Shown here in pieces: positions 33,474-42,934 of a stretch of 64,000 nucleotides of DNA. This DNA comes from Nitrospira sp. (GTDB lineage: Bacteria; Nitrospirota; Nitrospiria; Nitrospirales; Nitrospiraceae). Location: contig CP060499.1 of NCBI GenBank assembly GCA_024760525.1, positions 3,369,501-3,433,500 on the forward strand, read 5' to 3'. A program made the translations under genes and the position numbers. Every line of letters begins with the position of its first letter. Within the stretch, counting starts at the first letter, position 1. Below the pieces are notes generated by a model, which had not been told where the DNA came from, ran no database searches, and was given only the letters and a program-made list of their open reading frames with translations.

Positions 33474-34176
33474 CGCGTGCTCCAAAGAGAGCGGTGCCGA
33501 CACGGACCAGTGTCGCCCCTTCCTCGATGGCGGCTTCATAGTCGTTCGACATGCCCATCGACAGTTCCTCCATGCTCACGGAGGGTATCTGGAACGCCAC
33601 GATCTGGCGAGCCAATTCCCTGAGTTTCCTGAAATACGGTCGAGCCGAGTCCGGATCAGCGGTTGGTGGGGGGATCGTCATGAGACCTTTGATAGAGATA
33701 TGGGGAAGTTCCGCCATGCTCGATAGCGATCGCATCACGTCGTCCGCACGAAACCCTGTCTTCGTGGGCTCATCTCCGATATTCACTTCCAGCAAGACAT
33801 TCTGTCGGCGGCCGGCCTCTCCCGCACGACGGTCGATTTCATGCGCCAGGTCCAGGCTGTCCACCGAATGAATCAAGTCGAATACACCGATCACTGACCG
33901 CACTTTCCTCCGCTGGAGGTGCCCGATAAAATGCCATTGCACGGACGCCTGAGAAAGCGCGGGTATCTTAGAAAGCGCTTCCTGCACACGATTTTCGCCC
34001 AAGATGGACAAGCCGGCGCGCATCCCTTCCGCAATGTGGTCGACCATCACGGTTTTTGTCGCAGCCACGAGTCGAACGCTGCCGCCGGGGCGTCCGGCCC
34101 TTTCTTCGGCTGACCGAATTCTCGTCAGTACCGTTCGAACACGCGTGGCGATCGTCTCTTGGATGAGCGGGTCCAT
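33466..34176 (-). CDS. yggS: YggS-type pyridoxal phosphate homeostasis protein
   Basis: A 236-residue TIM-barrel PLP-binding protein of the PLPBP family. It contains RLVAATKTVMVDHIAEGM (PLP lysine), GENRVQEAL, WHFIGHLQRRKVRSV, HSVDSLDLA, VNIGDEPTKTGF, GLMTIPP and the C-terminal phosphate-binding SMGMSNDYEAAIEEGATLVRVGTALFG. It is not catalytic but balances B6 vitamers. Confidence 0.96.
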   Translation of the reverse strand: MDPLIQETIATRVRTVLTRIRSAEERAGRPGGSVRLVAATKTVMVDHIAEGMRAGLSILGENRVQEALSKIPALSQASVQWHFIGHLQRRKVRSVIGVFDLIHSVDSLDLAHEIDRRAGEAGRRQNVLLEVNIGDEPTKTGFRADDVMRSLSSMAELPHISIKGLMTIPPPTADPDSARPYFRKLRELARQIVAFQIPSVSMEELSMGMSNDYEAAIEEGATLVRVGTALFGARDA

Positions 34177-34260
34177 CGTCCATTCTCATGAGTCGCGGCC
34201 GCTCATTCAGCGAACCGTCCCTATTCTAGCGGAAGAACCTGAGAATTGGCAGAGTCTGAG

Positions 34261-35004
34261 CTATCTTCGCTTCAGCGGCAAGCCGATTGCGCTAACCATA
34301 GTCCCGTTGACTTTGCCCTCTCGCCGATAGGAAAAAAAGAGATCTCCATGGCAAATGGTACAGAGGTTCACGGTCGTGATGGACTGAGGAACGGCCCCAA
34401 AGGCCTGTGCTTGTTCTTTGACGAGTGCTTTCAAATCAAGGTGTGTTTTTCCGCCCTTCCTGCTTCGAATCACCTTGTCCCAACCTGCAAACTCCTTACG
34501 CAAGCTGTTCAGAACGGGCTCATCCACCTCATAGCAACAGACACCGGCGGACGGTCCGATACTGATACGGATCTCTTCAGGAACTGAGCCGAAGCGAGCC
34601 TGTAACAGCGCCAGTGTTTTGGGTACGATCCCGCCAACAGCTCCCCGCCAGCCGGCATGGATCGCGGCGACGACACGACGCTTGGAGTCATGCATCAATA
34701 TCGGAACGCAATCCGCTGTCCGCACGGCTACCATGATCCCGGGCCGATCAGTCACCAAGGCGTCCCATCCGCCGATAAATCGATCCGTTGAAGCGAGTGC
34801 ACGATCGACTACGAGGGCATCCGTCCCATGGACCTGCTTGACAGAAAGCGTCCATGAAGACGACGCGGTCCCTTGTAGTCCTCGCAATGGAACACCCACT
34901 TCAAGGTCGAACCCCGCGGCATGCCGGCGGGTCCCGAAAAAATGACGGATCTGACTCCGAGCATCCGCAAATGCCGGGACAGTAATGACCGATGGACTCG
35001 TCAT
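34261..35004 (-). CDS. pgeF: PgeF-type polyphenol oxidase/laccase-domain protein
   Basis: A 247-residue YfiH-family protein, linked to purine nucleoside phosphorylase-like activity and to editing of misincorporated Ser in peptidoglycan precursors. The Cys/His metal ligands are in VKQVHGTDALV, RTADCVPILMHD and VVAAIHAGWRGAVGGI. The ATG at 35004 is preferred over an in-frame TTG at 35016. It lies 42 bases after ftsZ, a very common pairing. Confidence 0.94.
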   Translation of the reverse strand: MTSPSVITVPAFADARSQIRHFFGTRRHAAGFDLEVGVPLRGLQGTASSSWTLSVKQVHGTDALVVDRALASTDRFIGGWDALVTDRPGIMVAVRTADCVPILMHDSKRRVVAAIHAGWRGAVGGIVPKTLALLQARFGSVPEEIRISIGPSAGVCCYEVDEPVLNSLRKEFAGWDKVIRSRKGGKTHLDLKALVKEQAQAFGAVPQSITTVNLCTICHGDLFFSYRREGKVNGTMVSAIGLPLKRR

Positions 35005-35046
35005 CTCAACGCCCAACCCCGCAGGATGTGACGACCGGGACGGGAA

Positions 35047-36243
35047 CTAGTCCGCTTGTTTGCGAAGAAACGTCGGAACATCCCATTCATCTTCGGCCGC
35101 CAAACCAACTCGGTCCAAGGATTCCCGCGCATCGGTCATTCGTCTCAAAAACGTGGGGCGGTCCAGATCCTTCATCGGTCGATCCATCCCAACGGAGGCG
35201 CCCACGCCTGCCAACACCGGTTGCACAGGTTTGGCCGGCCGATTGGTTCCCCGGTCCATCCCCATCGTGGCAGCTGCTGCATCCTCTTCTCGTTCAAATC
35301 CGGTCGCGATCACCGTAATGACGAGTTCGTCTCCCATGTCGGGGTTGATGACCTGCCCGACGATGATATTGGCTTCCGGATCCGCCGTCTGCTGAATGAT
35401 GGACGCAGCCTCCTCGATTTCATGCAGCGACATACTGGGACCTCCCGTAATGTTCAGGAGAACTCCACGGGCGCCTTCGACGCTTCCTTCTTCCAGGAGA
35501 GGACTGCACATGGCCCTTTGGGCCGCTTCGATCGCCCGGTTCGGCCCACGGGAAACGCCCATGCCCATGACCGCTCGTCCGGTGTGCGACATCACCGTGC
35601 GGACGTCGGCAAAATCGACGTTCACATGGCCGGTGGTGGTAATGACATCGGCGATGCCTTGAATGGCTTGTCGCAATACATCGTCCGCGACCTTGAACGC
35701 TTCCAGCAAGGGAGTTGATTTGTCGACGATCCCCAGCAGCCGCTGATTGGGAATCACGAGTAATGTATCGACATGCCGGCGCAGGTCCCGGATTCCCTCT
35801 TCGGCATGCTTGTGTCGCCGTTGGCCTTCATACTGAAACGGCTTCGTCACGACGCCTACCGTGAGAATACCCATTTCGCGGGCAATGCTGGCCACGATGG
35901 GAGCGGCTCCGGTCCCGGTTCCTCCACCCATTCCCGCGGTGACGAAGACCATATCGGCCCCTTCGAGACATTCACGGATGTGCTCCTTGCTTTCAAGCGC
36001 CGCGTCCCGACCGACTTCCGGCTTTGCCCCCGCGCCCAACCCCCTGGTCCGTTCCGGCCCGAGTTGGATCTTGAAGGAAGCCAGGGACCGGTCAAGTGCC
36101 TGAAGGTCGGTGTTGCTCGCGATAAAATCGACACGAGCTAACCCGGAGGTGATCATCGTGTTGATCGCATTGCATCCGGCGCCGCCGATCCCGATCACCT
36201 TGATACGGACCGGCGACAGCACATCTTCCTGGAATGAGAACAT
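35047..36243 (-). CDS. ftsZ: cell division GTPase FtsZ
   Basis: FtsZ polymerises at midcell into the Z ring. The 398-residue protein has KVIGIGGAGCNAIN, the tubulin signature GGGTGTGAAPIVA and the T7 catalytic loop NVDFADVRTVM. A linker of about 60 residues leads to the canonical C-terminal peptide WDVPTFLRKQ, which binds FtsA and other tethers. It follows ftsA by about 60 bases. Confidence 0.98.
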   Translation of the reverse strand: MFSFQEDVLSPVRIKVIGIGGAGCNAINTMITSGLARVDFIASNTDLQALDRSLASFKIQLGPERTRGLGAGAKPEVGRDAALESKEHIRECLEGADMVFVTAGMGGGTGTGAAPIVASIAREMGILTVGVVTKPFQYEGQRRHKHAEEGIRDLRRHVDTLLVIPNQRLLGIVDKSTPLLEAFKVADDVLRQAIQGIADVITTTGHVNVDFADVRTVMSHTGRAVMGMGVSRGPNRAIEAAQRAMCSPLLEEGSVEGARGVLLNITGGPSMSLHEIEEAASIIQQTADPEANIIVGQVINPDMGDELVITVIATGFEREEDAAAATMGMDRGTNRPAKPVQPVLAGVGASVGMDRPMKDLDRPTFLRRMTDARESLDRVGLAAEDEWDVPTFLRKQAD

Positions 36244-36305
36244 TGGGACACCTCCCTCACATCACCCAGCGCGACAACCATCGGTTGTCCGCAAGGTTTT
36301 TAAGG

Positions 36306-37544
36306 TTAAAAGACCTCCAACACCCGCTTCGTCCACCCGAACATTCTGGCCCAGGTTCCTCCGTTACGAAGCCCGGCCGTCTCCAGTTCATCGACATGTC
36401 GCCGGGCATGCCACAAGAGACCAACCCCCGTCGAGTGACTGGGATGGCCGACGATATCTCTGAGCCCTCCGACACCGGACGGTACCCCTCGGCGCGCCGG
36501 AAGATTCAATACTTTCTCGGCGGCATCGGGCATGCCGTCCAACAGTGACGTGCCGCCGGTAATCACCACACCGGCGCCCAACATCCCTTCATAGCCGGCG
36601 CGGGCAATCTCTCTACGGACGAGGTCAAACATCTCGTCAACCCGCGGCTCCAAGATCTCGGCGATATCCCGCCGGGAAAATGTTCGAGCGGGCCGATCCC
36701 CGACCGAGGGCACTTCGACGATCTGATGTCCGGTCACCAACTCGGTCCGCGCCACACCATGTTGAGTCTTGATCTTCTCAGCTTCGGTTTGTGACGTGAG
36801 CAGGCCGATGGCCAAGTCCTTCGTCAAATTTTGACCGCCGATGGGGAGAACCGCCGAGTGACGGATACTGCCGTCCAGGAAAATAGCGAGGTCTGTGGTC
36901 CCTCCTCCCAAATCCACCATGGCCACGCCCAAATCGCGTTCTTCCTGACTCAATACCGCCTCACTCGAGGCAAGCGGCTGCAGAATGATGTCCACCACGT
37001 CGAGTCCCGCCCGGTTCACGCTTTTGACGATGTTCTGGGCGGAAGTGACGGCACCGGTGATGACGTGGACGTTGACTTCCAACCGATTACCCGACAGACC
37101 CAAAGGTTCACGTACTCCTTCTTGTCCGTCCACCATGAATTCCCGCGGCAGGACGTGCAGAATCCTCCGCTCATGGGGGATCACGGCGAGCGTGCGCGCG
37201 CTTTCGATGGCGCGATGGATATCTTCGCGGGTCACCTCGGCCCGCTTGAGCGCCACGACGCCCTTACAGTTTTCAGCGGAAATATGGCTGCCTGCGATAC
37301 CGGTATAGACTGAATTGATCTGGACCGCCGCCATCAGTTCCGCTTCTTCGACGGCTTTCTTGATGGATTCGACGGTGCTTTCGATATCGACGACCACTCC
37401 TTTACGCAAGCCGCGCGAAGGGCTCGATCCGACACCGATGATGTTGAGACCTCCCCCATCGGTCATCTCCGCCACGATCGCGCAGATCTTCGTGGTTCCG
37501 ATGTCGAGCCCGACCAGAATTTGATCCCGTTTTGGCACCGCCAT
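36306..37544 (-). CDS. ftsA: cell division actin homologue FtsA
   Basis: FtsA anchors FtsZ to the membrane and activates septal synthesis. The 412-residue protein has the actin-fold ATP site VGLDIGTTKICAIVAE, the 1C domain (residues about 85-165), VDLGGGTTDLAIFL and GVVITGGTSLLDG. The C-terminal amphipathic helix is represented by WARMFGWTKRVLEVF. Its ATG overlaps the ftsQ stop (TGATG). Confidence 0.97.
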   Translation of the reverse strand: MAVPKRDQILVGLDIGTTKICAIVAEMTDGGGLNIIGVGSSPSRGLRKGVVVDIESTVESIKKAVEEAELMAAVQINSVYTGIAGSHISAENCKGVVALKRAEVTREDIHRAIESARTLAVIPHERRILHVLPREFMVDGQEGVREPLGLSGNRLEVNVHVITGAVTSAQNIVKSVNRAGLDVVDIILQPLASSEAVLSQEERDLGVAMVDLGGGTTDLAIFLDGSIRHSAVLPIGGQNLTKDLAIGLLTSQTEAEKIKTQHGVARTELVTGHQIVEVPSVGDRPARTFSRRDIAEILEPRVDEMFDLVRREIARAGYEGMLGAGVVITGGTSLLDGMPDAAEKVLNLPARRGVPSGVGGLRDIVGHPSHSTGVGLLWHARRHVDELETAGLRNGGTWARMFGWTKRVLEVF

Positions 37545-38401
37545 CACCCCCCTTCGCGTACGATGATCCGGTTCTCGTACCGCAGATCCACTTCGTGCGC
37601 TCCGTGTCCATGTCCGTCAAAGTTGAGCGTTTTCAGCGTCGGTTTGATACGTTGGAACCGCTCCCACTGCTCCCCGATCGCTTCCTGCCCGAATTGGAAT
37701 CGGACTCCCTGGACAAGGGCCACCAAATTCGACGGGTTATCCGCGTGTACTTGCAGCCGGCCATCGAGGGTTCTCCCGACCACCCTGGCGAGTTCGACGC
37801 CAGACACAATGGCCTGTCGTACCGCTTGCGTTCCTTGCAGCAACCCTTGCAGATCGATTCCCGTGACGAGAGGCAACGCGTCATCGTCGGTCTGACCGAG
37901 CCGGGAAAGTACATGCCCTTCCTCATCGCTCAGGAAATTCTGTGACTCAGCACGTACGATCGCCGCGGGCTTTCGTTCGACCACCGAGATTCGCAACTCA
38001 TGAAGGGGAACACGGGTCACTTCAGCCGTTTTGACCCACGGATGAGATTCCACCTGTTCCTTAATGGCCGTCGTGACGATCAGGTGGAGCGGCGTCCCGG
38101 GTTTCACCTTAGCAAGGTCGAGCACGTTCTGTTTATCGATATGGTGCGCTCCCTCGACTGTGATCGTCGTGATCTCCAACAGATGTTGGAACGCCGGGCC
38201 GGTGTATCTGACGCCCATCACGATGAGCCCTGTCCCAAACGCTATCGCGGCCGCCACGCCGGCCCAACGAACGAGGGCCTTCCGTCTGGCGGCTTTCGCT
38301 CGTCCGGCTTCCTTCACGGCTTTCTCCCCTTGCGGATCCTTCCACTGATTCTTTCGTGGGCGTGCAGTCTCCGTCCGGCGTTTCTTCAAGAAGAATCGCA
38401 T
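37544..38401 (-). CDS. ftsQ: cell division protein FtsQ/DivIB
   Basis: A bitopic division protein of about 285 residues. It has a basic cytoplasmic N-terminus (MRFFLKKRRTE), one membrane segment near 50-68 (WAGVAAAIAFGTGLIVMGV) and a POTRA domain (LLEITTITVEGAHHIDKQNVLDLAKVKPG), followed by the beta domain (HPWVKTAEVTRVPLHELRISVVERKPAAIV). The start overlaps the ddl stop. Confidence 0.94.
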   Translation of the reverse strand: MRFFLKKRRTETARPRKNQWKDPQGEKAVKEAGRAKAARRKALVRWAGVAAAIAFGTGLIVMGVRYTGPAFQHLLEITTITVEGAHHIDKQNVLDLAKVKPGTPLHLIVTTAIKEQVESHPWVKTAEVTRVPLHELRISVVERKPAAIVRAESQNFLSDEEGHVLSRLGQTDDDALPLVTGIDLQGLLQGTQAVRQAIVSGVELARVVGRTLDGRLQVHADNPSNLVALVQGVRFQFGQEAIGEQWERFQRIKPTLKTLNFDGHGHGAHEVDLRYENRIIVREGG

Positions 38402-39396
38402 CACGCTGACTCCTGATTGACAGCTTGTGCGCGCCGAGCCGCGCGATCGAGCGCCGACTGCAGGATCCGCTCGACCAACGCGTCGTACCCGATTCCTACT
38501 TGAGCTGCGGCCATCGGCAGAAGACTGGTTTCTGTCATGCCGGGCACGGTGTTGATTTCCAGGACATAGGGCCGGCCTCTCGGAGTGATTCGAAAATCCA
38601 CGCGGGCCGCTCCCTCGCAGCCCACCACGTCGTAGGTTCGGCTCGCCAGTTCACTGACTCGCCGAAGCACCTTGGGAGGAAAGGGAGCGGGACAGAGATA
38701 CCGGGTCCTGCCCTTCTGATACTTGGCCGAGAAATCGTAAAAACCCTGAGGCGCCACGATTTCAATCGCCGGGAGTACGGTCGCGCCGTCCGTCGCCGTC
38801 CCAAGGATGGAAACGGCGGCTTCATGCCCCGGAATATAGCTTTCGACCATCACCTCCGGGTCATAGCGATGCGCCAGGGCGAGCGCCTCTTTCCATTGGC
38901 TCGTACGACGCACAATCGTCACCCCGATCGTGGAGCCCTGAGACACCGGCTTGACGACGACGGGCAATTCAAGTCGCGCCTCCCGTAGAATCTTCGCCAG
39001 TGACGGTCTGTCACCTTCCCGTACCACTGTTCCGGCAGGAACCGGAACACCGTGCGCAGCCAATAGCGTTTTGGTGACCGTCTTATGCATTCCCACGGCA
39101 CTTGCCCGTACACCGGACCCTGTGTACGGAATTCCAAGCGTCTCGAGAAACCCTTGGACTGTTCCGTCTTCCCCTCCCGGCCCATGCAGCGAGAGAAAGG
39201 CAATGGCCACCTTCTGATCCTCCAAATCCCGATGAAGACGATCGGTGACGTCGATGGTCACCGCATCGTACCCGCGACGGATCAGCGACTGATGGACGGC
39301 GCGGCCGGTTTTCAGGGAAATCTCCCGCTCCGAAGATTGTCCTCCCATCAGCACGCCGATCCGCGCATCTGTCATTCGACCAGTCGGCATCGACAT
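38401..39396 (-). CDS. ddl: D-alanine-D-alanine ligase
   Basis: Ddl makes the D-Ala-D-Ala dipeptide for peptidoglycan. The 331-residue ATP-grasp enzyme has VLMGGQSSEREISLKTG, SLHGPGGEDGTVQGFLE, VVKPVSQGSTIGVTIV, VESYIPGHEAAVSIL, ARVDFRITPRGRPYVLEINTVPGMTE and the C-terminal YDALVERIL. It lies between murB and ftsQ, as in many dcw clusters. Confidence 0.97.
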   Translation of the reverse strand: MSMPTGRMTDARIGVLMGGQSSEREISLKTGRAVHQSLIRRGYDAVTIDVTDRLHRDLEDQKVAIAFLSLHGPGGEDGTVQGFLETLGIPYTGSGVRASAVGMHKTVTKTLLAAHGVPVPAGTVVREGDRPSLAKILREARLELPVVVKPVSQGSTIGVTIVRRTSQWKEALALAHRYDPEVMVESYIPGHEAAVSILGTATDGATVLPAIEIVAPQGFYDFSAKYQKGRTRYLCPAPFPPKVLRRVSELASRTYDVVGCEGAARVDFRITPRGRPYVLEINTVPGMTETSLLPMAAAQVGIGYDALVERILQSALDRAARRAQAVNQESA

Positions 39397-39405
39397 TCCC
39401 TCTCT

Positions 39406-40347
39406 TTACGCTTGCCCTACCAGTTTCAACTCCAATTCCAACTTGACCCCGGTCTTGCGAGCGACCTGAGCGCGCACCTTTCTGATGAGCGACAGCACGT
39501 CACCGGCGCTGGCGTGGCCTTGGTTCACAATGAAGTTGGCATGTTTCGTCGAGACACAGGCATCGCCGACCGACGCTCCCTTCAGCCCTGCCGCTTCGAC
39601 GACTCGCCCCGCTGAATCGTTCATCGGATTCTTGAACACACAGCCGGCACTCGGCAGCGTGAGCGGCTGGGTATCGCGGCGATAGCGCAGATACTCCTTC
39701 ACCACCTTTTCAATGTCCGCCCGCACCCCCGGCTTCAGCTGAAGCCAGACTCCGACTACAATGCCCGGTGGTACCATCGCCCGGCGATACTCAAATTCGA
39801 TCGTTCTGGCTTGACAATCGATGAGCGTGCCGTTCGGCGATACGATCCGGACCGCTTTCACCGAGTCCTTCATTTCGCCGAGCCTCGTTCCCGCATTCAT
39901 GACCACACAGCCCGCCACACTTCCCGGTATACCGGCAGCCCACTCCAATCCCGCCAAAGACCGGCGGATGGCATAACCGATGAGTGTCGGCATCCCGACA
40001 CCTCCCTCGGCATACAACACAGACCCTGGTTCTTCTGTGATGGCGCGTAACTTTTCCAAACCGACCACCACACCTCGAATCCCTTTGTCGCGAACGAGGA
40101 GGTTGGTGCCGCCCAATACAAAAATCGGAAGCTTCTGTTCATACGCCTGTCTGGCAAGCCGGACGACATCCTCCACGTCGGCAGGCAGAACCAGGACGTC
40201 AGCCGGGCCGCCGATGCGGAACGATGTGTAGTCCTTAAGGGGTGCATTGAAGCGAACCGTCCCTCGCAGGCCGACCACCGCCGACCGTAATCTGTGTTCG
40301 GAATATCTCGGTCGCGCCTTGGACTCATGTTGCAGACTTTGGGACAT
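39406..40347 (-). CDS. murB: UDP-N-acetylenolpyruvoylglucosamine reductase
   Basis: MurB reduces the enolpyruvyl group to give UDP-MurNAc with NADPH and FAD. The 313-residue protein has the FAD-binding KDYTSFRIGGPADVLVLP, FVLGGTNLLVRDKG, WAAGIPGSVAGCVVMNAGTRLGEMKD, YRRAMVPPG and the catalytic LPSAGCVFKNPM. The truncated type II layout fits the short C-terminal domain. Confidence 0.97.
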   Translation of the reverse strand: MSQSLQHESKARPRYSEHRLRSAVVGLRGTVRFNAPLKDYTSFRIGGPADVLVLPADVEDVVRLARQAYEQKLPIFVLGGTNLLVRDKGIRGVVVGLEKLRAITEEPGSVLYAEGGVGMPTLIGYAIRRSLAGLEWAAGIPGSVAGCVVMNAGTRLGEMKDSVKAVRIVSPNGTLIDCQARTIEFEYRRAMVPPGIVVGVWLQLKPGVRADIEKVVKEYLRYRRDTQPLTLPSAGCVFKNPMNDSAGRVVEAAGLKGASVGDACVSTKHANFIVNQGHASAGDVLSLIRKVRAQVARKTGVKLELELKLVGQA

Positions 40348-40356
40348 AGTGGGCCA

Positions 40357-41748
40357 TCACGTGGACTCAAGGCGGGAGAGAATTCCGGTTCCCGCCTTCC
40401 AAATATCACCCGCCCCCAACGTCAAGACGAGATCGCCAGGCCTCAGGTAAGGCAAGACCTGATCCGGCAGAGTTTCCTTGCGCTCAATAAAGGTCACCGA
40501 TGGATGGCCGGCTGCTTTGATCGTTTCAGCGAGGGCCGCGCCGGACACTCCCGGAATCGGTTGTTCACCCGCCGGATAAATGTCGGTCAAGAACAAGGCA
40601 TCGGCGTGATCAAAGGCATGGGCAAACTCTCCGATACAATCCCGTGTTCGGCTGTATCGATGTGGTTGGAACAGCACGACCAATCGACGATTCCAGCCCT
40701 GCTTGGCGGCGGCGAGGGTCGCCTTCACCTCCGTGGGATGATGACCATAATCGTCGACCACCATGATCCCACCGGTTTCGCCGCGCAGATGAAAGCGCCG
40801 TTCGACGCCGGTGAAGGCCGCCAGCCCTTTCCGGATTAGATCGACCGGAACCTCTAGTTCCATGCCGATCGCGATCGCGACAAGGGCATTCGACACGTTA
40901 TGAATGCCGGGGACGGTCAACCGGAAAGGGCCGAGGTTTTTCCCTCGAAAGTACGCACGAAACTCGGCGCCCCATTGCTTAAGACTGACGTCCGTTGCTT
41001 TGAAATCCGGCGCCACCCCATCCCGATCGAAAAGTCCATAGGTGTGATAGCGCTTCACGATACGGGGAAACAGCCCGCGGAGATGATCGTCATCGGCACA
41101 CAACACCGCCAATCCATAAAAAGGGATCTTGTTGATGAACTCCAAGAAACTCTCGTTGATCCGCTCCATCGAGCCATAGTGATCAAGGTGCTCACGGTCC
41201 AGATTTGTCACGGCGATGATCGTCGGAGACAGCCGAAGAAACGATCCATCGCTTTCATCCGCTTCCGCCACAAGCAAGTCGCCTCGTCCAAGCCGCGCAT
41301 GGCTGCCCAACGCGTTGACCTTACCCCCGATCACCATCGTAGGGTCGAGGCCGCCCTGCGCCAATACGTTCGCGACCATCGAGGTCGTCGTCGTCTTACC
41401 ATGGGCGCCGGCGATGGCCACTCCGAACTTCAGGCGCATCAGTTCCGCCAGCATCTCTGCCCGTGGAATCACTGGAATCTGCTTGGCCTTCGCGGCCACC
41501 ACCTCGGGATTGCTCGCCGCCACGGCGGACGAAATGACGACGACTTGCGCTTCCCCCACATTCGATTCTTGATGACCGATGAAAACTTTTCCGCCGAGTT
41601 CTTCCAGTCGCCTCGTCGTCTCAGAAGCGTGCAGATCCGAGCCGGTCACTTTGTACCCCATCGTCAGGAGGACTTCCGCGATCCCGCTCATACCGGCGCC
41701 CCCGATTCCGACGAGATGAATCTGCTGTGTCTTACGAAAAAGCGTCAT
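40357..41748 (-). CDS. murC: UDP-N-acetylmuramate-L-alanine ligase
   Basis: MurC adds L-Ala to UDP-MurNAc. From the ATG at 41748 (MTLFRKTQQIHLVGIGGAG) it has 463 residues, the family's usual length; the frame extends 33 codons upstream into the end of murG without homology. Blocks: GIGGAGMSGIAEVLL, the ATP loop AGAHGKTTTTSMVA, SFLRLSPTIIAVTNLDREHLDHYG, HNVSNALVAIA and VVDDYGHHPTEV. Confidence 0.96.
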   Translation of the reverse strand: MTLFRKTQQIHLVGIGGAGMSGIAEVLLTMGYKVTGSDLHASETTRRLEELGGKVFIGHQESNVGEAQVVVISSAVAASNPEVVAAKAKQIPVIPRAEMLAELMRLKFGVAIAGAHGKTTTTSMVANVLAQGGLDPTMVIGGKVNALGSHARLGRGDLLVAEADESDGSFLRLSPTIIAVTNLDREHLDHYGSMERINESFLEFINKIPFYGLAVLCADDDHLRGLFPRIVKRYHTYGLFDRDGVAPDFKATDVSLKQWGAEFRAYFRGKNLGPFRLTVPGIHNVSNALVAIAIGMELEVPVDLIRKGLAAFTGVERRFHLRGETGGIMVVDDYGHHPTEVKATLAAAKQGWNRRLVVLFQPHRYSRTRDCIGEFAHAFDHADALFLTDIYPAGEQPIPGVSGAALAETIKAAGHPSVTFIERKETLPDQVLPYLRPGDLVLTLGAGDIWKAGTGILSRLEST

Positions 41749-41809
41749 ATGATTCACCCGTTGTCGTCTCGTTCCACTCTGTGTCCTGGTGCCTTGTGCC
41801 CCAACAACG

Positions 41810-42934
41810 CTAGCCTCCGGCCGCTCCAATAGATCGGTTGATGTCATGTGTCACTCCCATCAGCGCGTAACATTCACTGACGATCACGTTGCCGGCATCG
41901 ATTCGTCGCATCTCCAAACTTTTGCGTTGCATGCTCTCCAACTGTTGCGGGTCCGACAGGACGGCTCCGATCGTCTCGCTCAATTTCATTCCGGTCAGCT
42001 CCGCCTGAGCAAGCACAATGGCTCCCCCTGCCGCTTCCATCGCCCGAGCATTCTTCATCTGGTGGTCATAAATCGCCGTGGGTAACGGAATCAGAATCGC
42101 GGCTTTGCCACAGGCGGTCAGTTCGGCGATGGTCATCGCACCGGCACGAGCCACCACCAAATCGGCGGTGCGCAGAACAGCGGGCATGTCATAGAGAAAC
42201 GGGACCACCGTGGCGTGTACCCCCTGGATTCGGTAGGCCTCGCTGACTCGTTCACAATCTCCGTCCCCGGTTTGATGCGTGATAGAGAGGCCGGGGAAAC
42301 GGTTCCTCAATTGAGTCAAGCCCTCCACCACCGCGGTATTGATGGCCTTCGCACCTTGGCTGCCTCCGAAGATCAGCAAGTGGCGGCTAGCCTGCTTGGT
42401 TGCTTGATCACGGCGGTCTGATTGCGCCAAGAACTCTTGTCGGATCGGTGTCCCAACCACACGCACTTTTTGAGCATCAAAGGAGGCCCCGGCCGATTCA
42501 AACGCCAAAAAGATCCGCTGTGCAAACGGAGCCACGACTTTGTTGGCCAAGCCGGGATACGCATTCGGCTCCAAAATCACCCGGGGAACCCTTTTCAAGG
42601 CAGCGGCCGCCAGCATGCTTGGACTCGTATAGCCTCCCACACCGATCACGAGATTCGCCTGCCGACTTCTCAGAATTTCACACGACTGCCAGATCCCGAT
42701 GGGGACGGATAACACACCGCGAATGATATCCAGCAATCCTTTCCCCATCACCGGCTTGGCTGTGATCAGCGCCAATTCAAATCCCTCATGAGCGAGCACC
42801 CGAGACTCAATTCCCCGCGCGGTTCCGACAAAGAGAATCTTGGTGGAAGAATCCCGGTGTAAAAACTCCCGCGCCAGCGCGACGGCCGGATAGAGATGCC
42901 CGCCGGTCCCTCCTGCGGCGATTACGATCGTCAT
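41810..42934 (-). CDS. murG: UDP-GlcNAc:undecaprenyl-PP-MurNAc-pentapeptide transferase
   Basis: MurG converts lipid I to lipid II on the cytoplasmic membrane face. From the ATG at 42934 (MTIVIAAGGTGGHLYPAVALA) it has 374 residues, with GVGGYTSPSMLAA, LIFGGSQGAKAINTAV, YDMPAVLRTADLVVARAGAMTIAEL and IPLPTAIYDHQMKNARAM. A much longer in-frame reading to 44149 runs antiparallel through ftsW's coding phase and is not real. The start overlaps the ftsW stop (ATGA). Confidence 0.97.
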   Translation of the reverse strand: MTIVIAAGGTGGHLYPAVALAREFLHRDSSTKILFVGTARGIESRVLAHEGFELALITAKPVMGKGLLDIIRGVLSVPIGIWQSCEILRSRQANLVIGVGGYTSPSMLAAAALKRVPRVILEPNAYPGLANKVVAPFAQRIFLAFESAGASFDAQKVRVVGTPIRQEFLAQSDRRDQATKQASRHLLIFGGSQGAKAINTAVVEGLTQLRNRFPGLSITHQTGDGDCERVSEAYRIQGVHATVVPFLYDMPAVLRTADLVVARAGAMTIAELTACGKAAILIPLPTAIYDHQMKNARAMEAAGGAIVLAQAELTGMKLSETIGAVLSDPQQLESMQRKSLEMRRIDAGNVIVSECYALMGVTHDINRSIGAAGG